From assembly GCF_964355755.1 (NCBI RefSeq), contig NC_092675.1, positions 2,328,312-2,392,311 of the forward strand: a stretch of 64,000 nt of DNA. The letters are read 5' to 3'. Below, in pieces: positions 44,031-56,627 of this stretch. The notes beneath the pieces are model-generated. The model saw only the letters and a list, made by a program, of their open reading frames with translations, was not told the origin of the DNA and did not search any database. Made by a program: the position numbers and the translations under genes. Source of the DNA: Antedon mediterranea (taxonomy: Eukaryota; Echinodermata; Crinoidea; Comatulida; Antedonidae). Within the stretch, counting starts at the first letter, position 1; the number at the start of each line of letters is the position of its first letter.

Positions 44031-47000
44031 CTGTGTCGGAATAGAATGTGTTAGAAAGTTCATCAATAGTTTATCAATACAAAATATAGAATTTTAAAAA
44101 AACAACAAAATGACAATAGAGTATCATTTTACGATGAATCAAATATCCAGTTGTGTTTGAAGATGTGTACGTTGTGATTTCATGTACATTAGGCCTTTAC
44201 TGCAATCTTATAAATGTCACGTTCAGACTCAAGACGTTAAGGTTTCTTACCTAAAACAAGGCGTACGGTAATCCATGGCGTTAACATTGGGAATGACAAT
44301 CATCAAATGTAAAAATAAATTAATAACTCACGTGATGGAAGTAATTTAGCTTCGTAAACTGGTATTTGGACCTTTCGACGACTCAAACTTATCAGTTTGT
44401 CGACAACGAACAACGATGCAGGAAAGAGGAAATAACGGTAAAATGTCGGTCGCTGAAGTAAGGCCCCAGTGCCGTGAAATATGATGAGAACGTACACTAC
44501 CACGTACAGGCTGTGAGTAACCCAGAATAACGAGAAGACTCTCCGTCGAGCATACTGCGTGGCAAAGATGTACATGATAGATAGAATTATACACAGTAAC
44601 ACGCCTGTTATCCCTGTAAGATTAAGAAAAAGTATGTAACTAGTTGTACGAACTCGCACTCAATGCTGTGACAGTGGATATGGCGACAACATTTGACGAA
44701 ATTACGATGGATGTATAAGAAGTAAAGTCGTAGTAAAACACAGTAAACACGGTACTATACCATGGGACATGTTAACAACATCGTTAAGAATGACAGAAAC
44801 AGATCATCAAGCCTACCCGTAACAGATTTAAAAATCCAAAAAGAAAACGTAAGCATCTGACCATCTTGTATGTAGACATCTCGGAATAAGCAAATTAAAT
44901 CTTCTGTACTCTGGCTACAAATATGATAGAAGTTGATCCCATGTCCTATTATATGTACAACTTAACAATAAAAACACAAAATTAGCATGTAAATACAAAC
45001 AATCATAAAGATTAAAAATCTGAAGAAAACCCCTTACTTAAATTATTGTAAAGGGTATTTTTCTAGATTTCAAGTTTCATCATCATTTTGTTTTTTGGAT
45101 ACCTTTGTTTAAAACTTGTTCACAGTTTGTTAACCAATAATGTTCAGGTCATATTTTAGTTTGCTTTGGCTTCATCAAGTTTAAAATCACATTGAACAAG
45201 AAAATGGACAAAAATGAATCGAAAATACCTCAATAACCTACCTGTAAATACCATGGCAATAACTGCAACTAGCTTGTGAAACTGAATATGCGAATCAAAG
45301 GGCACAAATTGATTGAGAAATGTTTCCCTGAGTTTTGTAATAATGTTTCTACAAACAGTTAGAATCAACGTCGAGAATGTGAACATGATAACAGCAGCTC
45401 CACCACGGCTCAACGGTAATCCAATGCCTGTTAGCTGTCGATATCCCGTATGTTCACGTTCAACCATAAACTCTATGAATTGAAAATAATTTGTTTAGCC
45501 TGATCAATATGTATGGGAATTGGTAAAACTTAAATTGAAAAATAAAACTATGACTAGTAAACAGTTTTAAATAAATAAACGTACTACTATGCCTACTATT
45601 TTAAATGTATCATTTAAAAGGAAGCATTAAACTGATTTATATTTTGAAAGTTGGAGCCGGAGCTAAATAACGAAAATGTCATGTTTACTATTACTTTTGG
45701 TCACTAGTTTGAAACTTTGACTATACAAGTACAATAATAGACAATAATACATATTATAAAATGTAAGTAGTAGTAACATAACTAATTAAAAAAAATTAGT
45801 TCTCTTTTTATATGTCTAATTTCGTTGTAGTATGGACATACTAAAACAAGGTGATATTCATTTTAAACTTTGTTACATTTGCAAACTTTACAGATTCGTT
45901 TTTCTCTTTTAATTCCTGTCTATCTTCCCTTTTCGTTTTCAAGATCTAAAATTCCTAATCTTAACTTAGTCATAATTTGTTTAAACTTGAAGTTTTGACT
46001 ATCAATATGAAAATCTTCTAATTTAAAAATTAATTACCGTATGCTTTGTTTGCAAAAATACCAAGAACGAGAAAAAGATAGACGGAGACAAAGAATATTT
46101 GCTGCATGTGGTTCTCGACCTTTCGCACCAAGTTCAACCACGCTATACCAAATCTGGTAGTCGGTATACGTATTGTTCTTGTTTTAAAATGGACGTCACT
46201 TGTTGGACTTTTAGACGCCGAATAAGAAGAAGCACGAAACCTAGAAATAATTTATGATATAATATTATGATAGATAAAATGATTTATATAAAGCAAATGT
46301 ATTAGAGAAGTTATTATCGTGTGTGGAAGTTACCAACATATCTCCAGATTGCTATTCTGGAATCTGTTTATACAACTGTGCTTATTGACGAGGATTATAT
46401 TACAGTAATAAAAATGAATTAAAAAATATGGATCAGAAGAATAAATAAATATAACAACAAGAATTAGAGGGCGTTTGAAGAGTGATACATTATCTAGTAA
46501 ATGCGGAACTGGTATTGGTACACGTCACGACAACGGTGTTAATTTCAATGACTTACCTTGGTTGAGGCAGTGGTGATGCAGTCGGCGTCGACGGAGTACT
46601 GCATGAATCTATACTACTTGCTACTGGCGATTTCCGTAGAAAAAGAGGCGAATTAGCAGGCAATGTAAATTGATTCAAATTTGGATGCAATTTATTTGCA
46701 GACAAGTTCGTCTTCTTTCGGCCTTTCTTTACACGCATTGATCCTCTTGCAAAACCTGTTGGTTTACATTATCGATTAAGAAAGTTTTTTTGTTTATAAT
46801 GAAAAACTCATCAAGAAAGATCATCATATTATTATCAGTATACCGAACGGCTAACGAGCCTTTCACATCTGTTCCTGCACGGTTCCGGTCCAGCAAATCA
46901 AATCGAATGCCAATGTTTCGTTTTCATGTTGGCGCATAGCCGCGTGGCATGAAGCGTAGTGAAAACGAAACATTGACGATTTGATTTGCCGACGCCAGAC

Positions 47001-50000
47001 CGGAACCGTGCCGGAACAAGTGAAAGACTTTTAAGAGAAGGTAAATGAATACTACCTTTTACCACAAGGCAAGCCGATCCAATGTCATCTAAATTACTCT
47101 GCATCAAGCTCATAAAGTCTTCAAAGGAAAGCGCATCTTTTTCTTTAAAACCTCCCTTTTCAAACATACTGTCTACAAGTTGACACAATTTGTCAGCGTC
47201 CAACGAGTTGTTTAACCCCTCCATAACTGACCTGAGAATGATATTCAATATACAATGATTTAGGTTATCAGCTAATTTGTACAAACTGTTTTGTTCAATG
47301 TTTTCTTTTTTTTTATTAGTATTAGAATATCAGGAGGATAAACCCACCTAAACATAAGTTTAAACTGTTCTCGTCCAAGTTGTCCAGATTTTGTCACGTC
47401 ATACATGTTAAACATAAGACATAATTTATCCTCCGCATTTCCTATAAAAAAAACAGTAAACGTGTTTTAATAAAATAAAAATCATAGACCTTTAATAGAT
47501 AGATTATGTGAATAATATAAGCAGGACGATATCGTAATTCTGCTGTGTCAACTTTGAACTTTGAACCATTTTTGGCGCATGCGTAATTGCACAATTCCCT
47601 ACCTTTATAACTTTTAATTACTTTTGGAAGGGTGACATTTGGAACCTCCGGTCTAGAAACTCAAAAGGTTAAAACCCTTCCATAATGATTATACACACCT
47701 TTAGCAAAAATAACCAACAAATCTAAAAGTTCTCGAAATGAAATAGTTTCTTCTTCACGATTTCTAATCAAGTCAAACATTTGTTCAACAAAAAGTGAGC
47801 TTGGTAGCATGTCAAACGTATTGGCAAACTCAGATCTGGTCATTCTGAAATTCAAAACTTGCCGAGCATTCTGGGAATGGTCCGTCAAATACTTGAAGTC
47901 TATTTGATCTAAATCTTCGTTTAAAGCCTATAATATGATACAGAAAAATATATTCGTTAACAATAACTTTAAATTGGAAACTGTATTTTAGATATTATTT
48001 TCATTACGATGGGAAGTAGATCAAAAGACAATCGGCAACAGTTTCAAAACCCAAAACTGACATACGATAGTAATGATAATGGTTTATCATCTTACTATCC
48101 TCTTTCTTATTACTGGTTTTACCTGTGCAAAAACGACCTTTAAGAATCTTTCAAGGGTATTTTGACGCATTTCGCGTGTCATAGCATTTGATAATAACTC
48201 GTCATCACTGCAAGTGGTAGTCCAGTCCTTGATATCTCGTCCAGCTCGACTGTACATTATTGTAAGGTCTCCATAAAATGATTTGCAGTGGCGCTTTTTA
48301 TTGTAACGGAGGACCTAATAAAAAGTAAGAGAAACATCTTTATTCAAATGATATACTATATAAAATCTAAAACGCTTGTAACTCTTTTTCATATTGATGG
48401 TTAATGGTGAAGAGAACAAGAAACGAAAAAAAGTAAAAACAGAGAATGTGGAAGTTCATGCCAGCACTCAATTTCCAACAGTTACAATTTTATTTACTGC
48501 ACTAAGAATGTAAATAATGTCTAATGTAAAACTTACCAAATCATATTTATTAGGAGCGGTAAGTTTCATTAAATTACCACCTAAACCAAGTATGATACCT
48601 AGTTTTTCTTGCTCATTTATATTCAGATGATAGCGAACTTGGTTGCTTTCCCAACAAAGGACATGTATTTCCTGGCCTACTGTTACTCCAACGTGAACTC
48701 TATGTGGAACTTGTTTAGCGGAACACCACTCGAATGCTGAAAAAGAAGGAGGAGTATTGTAATGGTATCTGTCGCAGATAATGTAATGTAACTCTTCCAA
48801 AATAACTGTTTTCTTGTGACAATCGATACTCATTGACTGGATATTGGAGTTAGTAATGACACTTCACGAAAGAGATTCTACCATCAATTAATCAGTAACA
48901 AGACACATATAGTTATTTGAACTCTAGATTGAATTTTCTGAGCAACTCAGTCAAGAACTGATGGAATCTTCCTTTCGATCTCTATGTTTCGACGATGTGT
49001 AAAATTTTCATCAGTCAATGGAAGTGTAATTGTTGTTACTGTAGTGCCTCGGCGATGTTCAACTGTACCTCGGGTCTGTCATGTGACCATGAATGATTTA
49101 CTAACCTTTATATCTCTTGGTTTCTATGAATGTTTCTTCCACTTCTCGACGTAGTTGTTTTTGCTTTATAAGTAGATCAATCTGTGCTCGACATTGGGCA
49201 GCAATAAATAATATCAGAATGCATCCTACAAAAAATTAGTATAAAATCTTTGATATAGTGTTTAATCTTTACTCACAAAAGACGGTTGTAGGATAATAAC
49301 AGGAAACGTACACGCATACAAACGTCATACAAGAGTGCGTGAAAATCTTCTAAAAATAGAATATAGGCAACATATGCCTACCATTATAGAATTACCTGTA
49401 GGCCAGGCAATGAGTATACAAGCAAATGATACAAAGAATGTCACTTCACTTCCTTTGAAGTAGTCGTATGTTTCAATTTCAGGGCAGGTATTCGAGATTG
49501 AATCCAGTAGCTGTTGATCTGACTCAAGACTCCATTCTGGACATTTGTTCTCTAAATAAATAATACAAAGAAATAGAGCATATTCGACTAACCAGATGAT
49601 ATTACAGATAGGCCTATTGATACAAAACATTGAAATCATGAAAAAAGGAACATAAGCAGAAAACAGACATTGAAAAAAGAGTAGATGAAAGAAAAGCAGA
49701 TGAAAGAAGGGAAGATGAATGAAAAAAAGAAGAAACCAGATGGCAAATGAATAGCTCAAAGTAGAAGAAATAGATTGGGCATTATAAGAAATTAAGATGT
49801 ACTGTAATGTTACTATGGAAGCAAGATGAAGAAAAAGGAAAATATTACTAGACAGAAAACAACAGAAAGAGCAAAATACGATTAAAAGAGAGTGGAGATG
49901 ATGACAGTTTATTAATGTTACCAGTCATACTATGTTGCATTGTGTCTTCCAATAGTTGTTTTCTTACCTACATCAAAGTGATAGACATCCTTATCGATTT

Positions 50001-53000
50001 TAGATGCAGCTGCCGGGAATACACTATCCATTATATCCCAGAGAGTTGTATTGTTGATCGTTGTGATTTCAGAAGCTGTGAACAATCTGACAAAAGAGTT
50101 CAAATAAAATTCAGAAAAGAAATATCTCAGGAAGAATAAAATCCAACCTGGTTGACTTTTATGTTAATTCAAGAACTGAATTTCATCAAGCATCAACTTT
50201 TCGTATTTAATTTTCTTAAATTATTAAACAGATATCAAACTTTTTTTTCTGCCATTTGTTTATAAGCGTATAGTTTTATCGTTTCTTTTAAACAATATTA
50301 CAATTTTTATTTCATCAATACTGGTATTTGATTTTGAATGAAGTAACTATATATATTTATACTACGGTTTATGTAATGTGTAAGTGGTTGTAAGTTGTAG
50401 TTTGAAATAATTTCTTAATAAAGCTAACGTATATATTTAATATATATTTTTATATTTAAAACATCAGATTTAGATGTATTGTAGCCTACCCAATTGCTAT
50501 ACATACCCATTTTCTACATTCTCATACCAAAAGCGATCGGCATCTCGAATTCGTAAAAATTGATCAATTATTATACTCTGAAACAGCTGCCCAGGTCCAG
50601 AGTCGGTAGTTTCTAGAAGTCCTCCAATAAGAAGATCCAAACGTGAAGTATCCTTATAAATTTGTTTTACTTTATCTAATTCCTGTAAGAAAAAATATGA
50701 GCAACGCATTATAATGACAATAATTTTCATCAACCTCATTATTTTCAATATCATAATCATCGTCATAATTATAATTAATTTATCAATAATTAATAATAAT
50801 AATAATAATAACAGGATTTTTATAGCGCACATACCACTCAAGAGTGCTCAAGGCGCATTAAAAAAAAATAAAACAAATCATACAAATGCCCGACAAATAA
50901 AATGCAATTTCTTTGGAGAGTCCCCATCCGTTCTCGTTCTGTCGCGGTCCCGGACCCCTACCTAGGTGACCAAACAAAGGAACAGGATACACATTTGCCT
51001 TGCCACAGACGACCGGGTGCTCAGAGACAACAACCAAGACAGAGGCACCCCAAAGATAATGCTGGTCAGGAAAAAGTATACTATACAATTCTAGAACTTT
51101 AAGAAACCTCATGATTTCCATATGCCTTAATGAATAAATGTGTTTTTAATAATTTTTTAAAAGTATCAACAGTTTTGCAAAATCTGATAGAGCTCGGTAG
51201 AGCATTCCATAGACGAGGAGCAGTAACGGTGAAAGCTCTGTCACCCCATGAGTGGTGAGACTTAGGTTGATGTAGAAGCAGCGTATCACTAGAACGCAGA
51301 TTCCGTCTGGGAACATACACAGCCTAAGCATGTCAGAAATATATTCAGGAGCCATGCCATTAATAGACTTAAAAGCAAAGAGTAATATTTTAAAAACAAT
51401 GCGGTACCTAACAGGAAGCCAATGCAAAGTTTCCAAGGTATTTGATATGTGTGCATATCTTGGTAGTTTTTTAACAACTCGTGCCGCTGTATTTTGAATC
51501 AGCTGAAGCCTGTGGAGTTGTTTTTGTGGTAGCCCATATAGCAATGAGTTTCCCATATCCAGTCGTGAAGTGACAAAAGCATGAACAAGTTGTTTAGCTG
51601 CTGCCTCATTAATAAACTTTCGAATCCTTTGGATGTTTCGTAAGTGAAAAGACGACGTAGAAATAGTTTTTGAGATATGAGAAATCATAGTCATAATCAT
51701 AATCATAGAAGCTTGATGAATTCGTAAGGGCGTAATTCTCAACAAATAAAGTTACATTTTTAAATGTATTTATGATGGAACCATTACTTTTCCTTGTTAA
51801 AAATAAGTTGAATTTAAAATACCGTTATGTTGATCGCAACATTCTCCAAATCATTGAATGCTTCGAACGTTTTGATTGGTGCCATCTTATGCGATTTACG
51901 TGCGCTGTTATATGTAGGAAGGCCATGATCCCTTCCTCGTAAAATGTCAACGGCGGCCAAATCACGTGCTGTAAAATGTAATGGTCCGTAGAGATGGCCT
52001 AAAGAAGGAAAACATTTCAAGTTTCTGTTTGGTAAATCAATACACCTTATATTTTAATTCTATTGTGTAGTCTTGCGACAAGCGATGTTTCGACAATAAA
52101 ATGTTTTTCTTTTATTTTGAATTTTGAAGCTGGAGTGGTTTACCAATAGCAGGGTATGAAATTCGTGAAGAACGAGTTGTAGTTCTTAAGATGGCACGAA
52201 CTATGAAATGCCAGAAAAATGACAAAGGTCGGATTCTAATTGGTCAACGAATCAAGTGCACCCCTGAGAACTTTGATAGAACTTGGTTTATGATCAATTC
52301 TATTACATTTATTTGTGTCTTCGATAAAGATTTACGGGTTAAGAGTTTAATGCATAGTAACAATTATTGGGTCCATCGGGGCGAGTTTTGGAATGGATTA
52401 TGACGATTATTGTAAAGTTGAACTCTGTGAATGTTATAATGAACTTGAACATTACTGGAACAACAGTTCTTTGGAATTAGGAATATTCTATGTTTCACTT
52501 TCTTTATTATCTTACAAATAATAAATAAAATATAATATACTTGTAAATTCATCTTCAACTTTGTGGTCCTCAGAACTTGCCAACTGTGATGCCATGCCAA
52601 TGAACAATTCAGTAATATTGAGTTTCTTCATGTCTTCCTACAATGATGAAAAATCATAAAATTATGCTAAAATTGTAATTATAATTATTATCACACATGA
52701 TGTATAGACTTGGTATTAGACCTACTAAAGAATATGTTAAAATTAATCAAACTTCATGACACAATTAAAACATTTTAATTTATACCTACCATTGTTAGGA
52801 AATATGAATTGCAAAAGCTGGAAAGATTGCTAATCTGACTACTAACATCTTCTGTAGTGGAATTTCCTTTTCTGTATTGACAAGGTGAACCTCTGGAAAA
52901 TCAACGATAATTACATTTAAAGCTCTGTCTAATCAAACTAGTTTGACAGTAAGGTATAAAGCACGGTTGCTATAACCACTATCTTTCCACTAACGCATTC

Positions 53001-56000
53001 ATAATTACACCGTCCTCATCCCAAGTAATTAATTCTCTCATCTTTAGGACATCAGTTCTTTACTTCCGAATCTTCTTTAAATTGATCTTCAACATTGAAC
53101 TGAGGTATTGCAGGATATGTCAATGGATTACCTTAATAGACGAGGTAGTTATAGTAGACAATATGCATACCTTGGTATAATCGCTTTTGGTATAAGGGTG
53201 TGTCCATACCGCATTGCTGCTGATTGAAACTCGTGTGAAATTCCAGGATGTACGTGATGTGATTGTCCTGTTTATAGAAAAAGAAAAAAGTTCAAATATT
53301 GATTACAACCATTATCAAAATAAGCCTATGGTTTGTATTCAATACTATTAGTAAAGATATTAGTAAAGATGATAATAATGATAATAAAATGGAATAATTA
53401 ATGTTTACCTGTATATGCTGTTATTGAATCTATTCCAAGATAGGCGGGTAACCAGTCATACAAAGTAATTTTCTAAATAGTAGAAGACTTAGCATTATTC
53501 TAATTAAAAGAATTATTGTTAATAGAAAATATACCATTATAATCTACTATAGTAATTGCAGGATAAGTTAACACACGTTACATTGACGAGGTCTGGTACG
53601 TATACGTGTATATTACATGTTATTCATAAGCAAAAAGTTACATACATAATTCAGCATATCTAGCTAGCATAACTAAAAGCCCTGCCAAAAGCTTTCTTTG
53701 AATTCACATAGTATACTTCAGTTACAGTTTAAACCTACCTGGAGACAAGCAATTACCCATTTCCTAGCTTCATTGTAAATCTTTTCATCTTTCCATTCTG
53801 GGTGTTTTCGTGACAAAGTGTTTGCCAAATGGTTATGCCAGTTTAACCAAAGAATTTGGAATGATAGCAAATATGGGTTTTGATGACCATGCCGGTTGCC
53901 TAGTTCTGTATTGAATTTTAAAATGGTTTTTTTATCAAACACCAAACGTTTACATTGAAGGACTTATAGTTTTAAGAAGCATAATATGAGGAATAAATAA
54001 TACTTATGTACGATATTAAAAGTTTCTTACTGAAAAAGGAAGCAAAATTATGTCCGTCTTTTGTCCGAGTTGGAATTGACATCTCTATACCATCCATATT
54101 TGCAGCGGGCCAAAAGCTGTTATCTGATTCTCCGGCTAAACGTCCACCCTTAAACTCTCGGAGAATGTTTGCTCGAACTTTGGAAGAACCATATATAGCA
54201 CTACCATCTATCCAAGGAGTGGCAGCATTAGTCTGTTTTTTTTTATATTATAATTAAAATAAAATACAAATGGTTATTGTTCATTGTAGTTGTCGTTGCA
54301 GATCATCACTAATTAGAATGACGACAGCAAATATAAAAAATTCTACGGGTTTTATTTCCTCTACCTCTGATAACATTACCTATCTTTCATGTATTTAGAC
54401 ACAGTTACTCACTATTCTGGCCGTAGATTATTTTATCCTTATATAATGATTCTGACTAATTCCATATGTTTTGTAATCATTATTACTCCATGCGGAATAT
54501 AAAAGTAGGTTACTCGGGTCATCCGGTCCAGATGGTAGCTTTCCACTATAATTGTTAGGCTATACGGTTGCTTGAAATAAAGTTTACTTTCCAGTACTGG
54601 TATTTATAAAATACGTACCTGTTGACGTGAATTAGATTTCCCAGTAGTCATATCATATCGACTTCTGTCAAATGGCATTTTACCGTTTCCCATTTTAGAG
54701 TAAAACTTGTGTTCGTTTGGTATTTTAATGTAAAACTTTTCAGGTGGACAACTTGCATCTCGCGTATCCACAATTTCATCAACAATAAATTGACCTAAAA
54801 AAGAAAACTTAATTACGTAATACCGGATGCATTTGATATTTGATTGAATGATGCAATTTACATAGGCCTACTGAAGACATACAGTATCTAGAAATACATA
54901 GCACCTACTGAACGAACTATAATGCGACATTCCATTTATTAAAATGATGGGGTTGTTATCGACAGGAAAGCGTAAGTAGCATTCCCAATTGGATATATAA
55001 ACTGTTTTTAAAAATGCAGTAGAGCCTAGTGAAATTGCTTACCAAAGAAGACCAGTAGGGTATTTTTGTTCATTTTAGAGAATCCAGAACTTACACCAGA
55101 CGTAATATGACAACTGATGTTTAGTGGATTTGGTCGGTATAGCCCGGAGGGCATGTACACACCATCACTATAGGCAGCTGGTATAGAACGTAATAGTTTG
55201 CTGTCTGAAATTCAAAAAAATTAGAAATAATAAAATTAAGTTATACCTAGAAGAAGAAACCATAGTGTCCAATAATATAAAAGTGATAAATTACGCTTTA
55301 TGTTGGAGAATAACCGGACATTCTGGGAAATTAGATTTTCTGGAAAGCAAGATAGACTTTCCGGAAACTTGAAATTCTGGAGAACCGGAAGTTTAAAAAG
55401 GAGATTGAACCGGAAATTCTGAATTTGGAGAATTGAACGGGACATTGTGAAATACTGGACATTCTGGAGAACAGGGTATTCAAGAAACCATAGTCATAGC
55501 ATTCTGGAAAAAAACACTGAACAACTACATTCTTGCGAACCGGACATTCACTCATTTTGAAAAACTATACATTTTTCCGAGCCGGACACTCTGTTAACCG
55601 AACATTCTCTAAAACTGGACTTACTGTAAAACGCACATTCTTGAAAACCGGATATTGTGGAAAAGCGGATCTATGGCCCACTAAACGCTTGTTTATACAG
55701 TGTATATAAACATCACACGCCTACTATGAAAAACCGGACATTCTGGAAAATTTAACATTAAACTGAAACACTGGACATTGTGGGAGAACGGTTTTTGAAT
55801 TTGAATACCAGTTTAAAAACTACTACTCAATGATTGAATCCACAAATCCAACCTCTGTTCCTAATGTGTAGAACTCTGTCGAAAAACGGTGTATTCCTTA
55901 CGGAATATTTGGTAGTATATATAGTTTTAAAATACTAACCTCTCAAACCCCACATATTGTGTAAGCTATGTCCTAGTCCATCATAACTTGGATATTCTAT

Positions 56001-56627
56001 AAAATTAAACAATTATATCATTATTTGAAATAATACTAATTATAATAGCGCAATTTATATTTATCATCAGTCATTATTACATTCAAACAAGAGCAAAAAA
56101 AAAATTAAAATCTTGTTAGACATTCACATAGTCGCTTCAACGATCAGTTTACAATTTTAATAAAACGATGTGGGCCCGGAATGAGATTTTTTCGGTGAAC
56201 TGAATAATATGCCCATTGGAAGTATTTAATTATTTCCTTGGATAGTCAGTAACCGGTTATTGAACTGGATGCAGCAACCAGGAATTCGACAAGCTAGGAT
56301 TCAAGGAAAGCTATCGCCGGTACTGTTTGTGACTTTAGGTACCAATACCATGAATGCACCCAAAGAGTGTAACACGATGAATTAAATTGACGCCATCGTC
56401 AACACACTCATCATGTGACATAAGCAATATTAGAATACCGTTTTCTTCATTTACAAAATAGTATCACCATCAACACAACTTATTAACAAAATCTTATCTG
56501 AAGTATACTAAGGATACAAATTAGCCAACTTACCTATATAATACGGTGTGGTCGTATTCACACTTTGTTTTGAAACAGTGAACATGGTTGTTCCAATGAG
56601 TATACACAACGTACAATAAAGATTCAT
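41729..56627 (-). CDS. DUOX: Dual oxidase (NADPH oxidase with peroxidase-like ectodomain), complete
   Basis: DUOX transfers electrons from cytosolic NADPH through FAD and two hemes to O2, releasing H2O2 outside the cell; partners in other animals are DUOXA maturation factors. Thirty coding exons (numbered 2-31) were assembled with GT-AG sites and consistent phases, giving 1,570 aa (human DUOX1 is about 1,550). The start at 56627 gives a signal peptide ([16 protein letters not shown]). Order: signal peptide; peroxidase-like domain about 35-560; TM1 about 597-625; linker with pleckstrin-like fold; degenerate EF-hands about 830-930; six-helix heme core about 1030-1300; FAD and NADPH domains 1306-1570, ending HHYENF. 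Exon 14 needs the acceptor TTTTGTCAG|ATTG; the AG eleven bases later gives a stop. A second DUOX follows in tandem to the right. Confidence 0.95.
42430..42492. repeat. 19-bp tandem repeat x3
   Basis: Three copies of taaacccaggatccccctt, one with a single substitution. In the DUOX intron between exons 29 and 30. Confidence 0.95.
43414..43580. mobile_element. Harbinger-like MITE family B, copy 2
   Basis: Starts agcttggttcccactagcga and ends with its diverged inverse (tagtggaaaccacgct). Perfect TAA target copies flank both sides. It has the same internal words as the 39.3-kb copy (ccaatcacaagcgatgg). DUOX intron 27. Confidence 0.9.
43597..43750. mobile_element. Harbinger-like MITE family A, copy 5
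   Basis: The left end is agccttgtatacactatcaa and the right end tttgatagtgtagacagagct, with perfect TTA target copies. It sits 16 bp from the family B copy, in the same DUOX intron. Confidence 0.88.
44332..46240 (-). CDS. DUOX: DUOX exons 23-26: transmembrane heme core
   Basis: Exons 46240-46038, 45472-45242, 44960-44817, 44613-44332. Helices: [19 protein letters not shown]; the [20 protein letters not shown] helix; [55 protein letters not shown]. The paired histidines expected to hold two hemes are visible (FHK and VVHIIGH in one helix region, VTHSLY and IFHG in the next). Exon 25 uses the acceptor TGTTAAG|TTG, an AAG acceptor. Confidence 0.93.
46557..47927 (-). CDS. DUOX: DUOX exons 19-22: degenerate EF-hands and linker
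   Basis: Exons 47927-47699, 47441-47348, 47231-47056, 46755-46557. First EF loop: [12 protein letters not shown] (residues 841-852), which has Arg at positions 1 and 3 and lacks the central Gly. Second: [12 protein letters not shown] (877-888), which keeps Asp1 and Gly6 but has Gln instead of Glu at position 12. The third, helix-loop region ([18 protein letters not shown]) is also non-binding, as in other DUOX. Exon 22 is a basic, Ser/Pro-rich linker ([30 protein letters not shown]), longer on low-complexity residues than usual. Confidence 0.92.
46860..47024. mobile_element. Palindromic MITE, ~165 bp, next to DUOX exon 21
   Basis: ctttcacatctgttcctgca with cacggttccggtc on the left is matched by the inverse on the right (gaccggaaccgtg, ccggaacaagtgaaag). 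Inner arms caaatcaaatcg and gtttcgttttca are also inverted. It lies about 32 bp past the exon 21 donor. Confidence 0.82.
48123..50682 (-). CDS. DUOX: DUOX exons 13-18: end of ectodomain, TM1 and cytosolic linker
   Basis: Exons 50682-50507, 50086-49968, 49551-49396, 49225-49106, 48736-48537, 48314-48123. Exon 13 encodes [20 protein letters not shown] and [18 protein letters not shown], typical of the end of the animal peroxidase fold. Exons 15-16 give a hydrophobic helix ([25 protein letters not shown]), then a charged cytosolic linker ([19 protein letters not shown]). Exons 17-18 form the pleckstrin-like part ([10 protein letters not shown]). Confidence 0.9.
50787..51715 (-). mobile_element. 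5'-truncated L2-type LINE with frameshift
   Basis: On the minus strand, protein fragments read [51 protein letters not shown], then in a second frame [20 protein letters not shown] and [18 protein letters not shown]. This is the C-terminus of L2/CR1-type reverse transcriptases. The 3' end has the typical tgcgctataaaaatcctg followed by (TTA)n at 50791-50812. A frameshift near 51300 makes it a pseudogene. It lies in the DUOX intron between exons 12 and 13. Confidence 0.9.
51823..56627 (-). CDS. DUOX: DUOX exons 2-12: signal peptide and most of the peroxidase-like domain
   Basis: Exons 56627-56534, 55996-55940, 55204-55043, 54794-54619, 54232-54031, 53905-53739, 53472-53409, 53267-53171, 52892-52790, 52637-52541, 51998-51823. 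Landmarks: [135 protein letters not shown]. The distal-heme His of true peroxidases (QxxxHD) is replaced (GQFIVDE), as in DUOX generally. The proximal His motif RYGHT is kept (His330), so heme binding here is possible (inference). Confidence 0.93.
52921..52950. mobile_element. Harbinger-like MITE family A, internally deleted remnant
   Basis: agctctgtct aatcaaactagtttgaca joins the left end directly to an inner part of the family A right arm; TAA precedes it. DUOX intron between exons 9 and 10. Confidence 0.6.
55300..55800. repeat. Degenerate interspersed repeat of accggacattctgg
   Basis: The word (a)accggacattctggaaa and close variants recur at least ten times with irregular spacing of about 20-45 bp. 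A similar but weaker pattern (actggactctctgaaaaccag) occurs at 10160-10310 in CK1 gamma. DUOX intron between exons 3 and 4. Confidence 0.75.

Noticed and set aside
49555-49759. Hydrophobic extension of the DUOX exon 15 frame
   Set aside because: It lies beyond a clear acceptor (TTATTTAG) at 49551. The Phe/Leu-rich translation comes from a purine-rich intron tract (49630-49760).
50070-50086. Alternative DUOX exon 14 acceptor at TTCACAG
   Set aside because: It would give an immediate TGA. The upstream acceptor TTTTGTCAG preserves the family sequence GLF-ASEI.
50714-51121. Open frames on both strands around 50.7-51.1 kb
   Set aside because: They fall in the 3' UTR and (TAA)n tail of the L2-type LINE.
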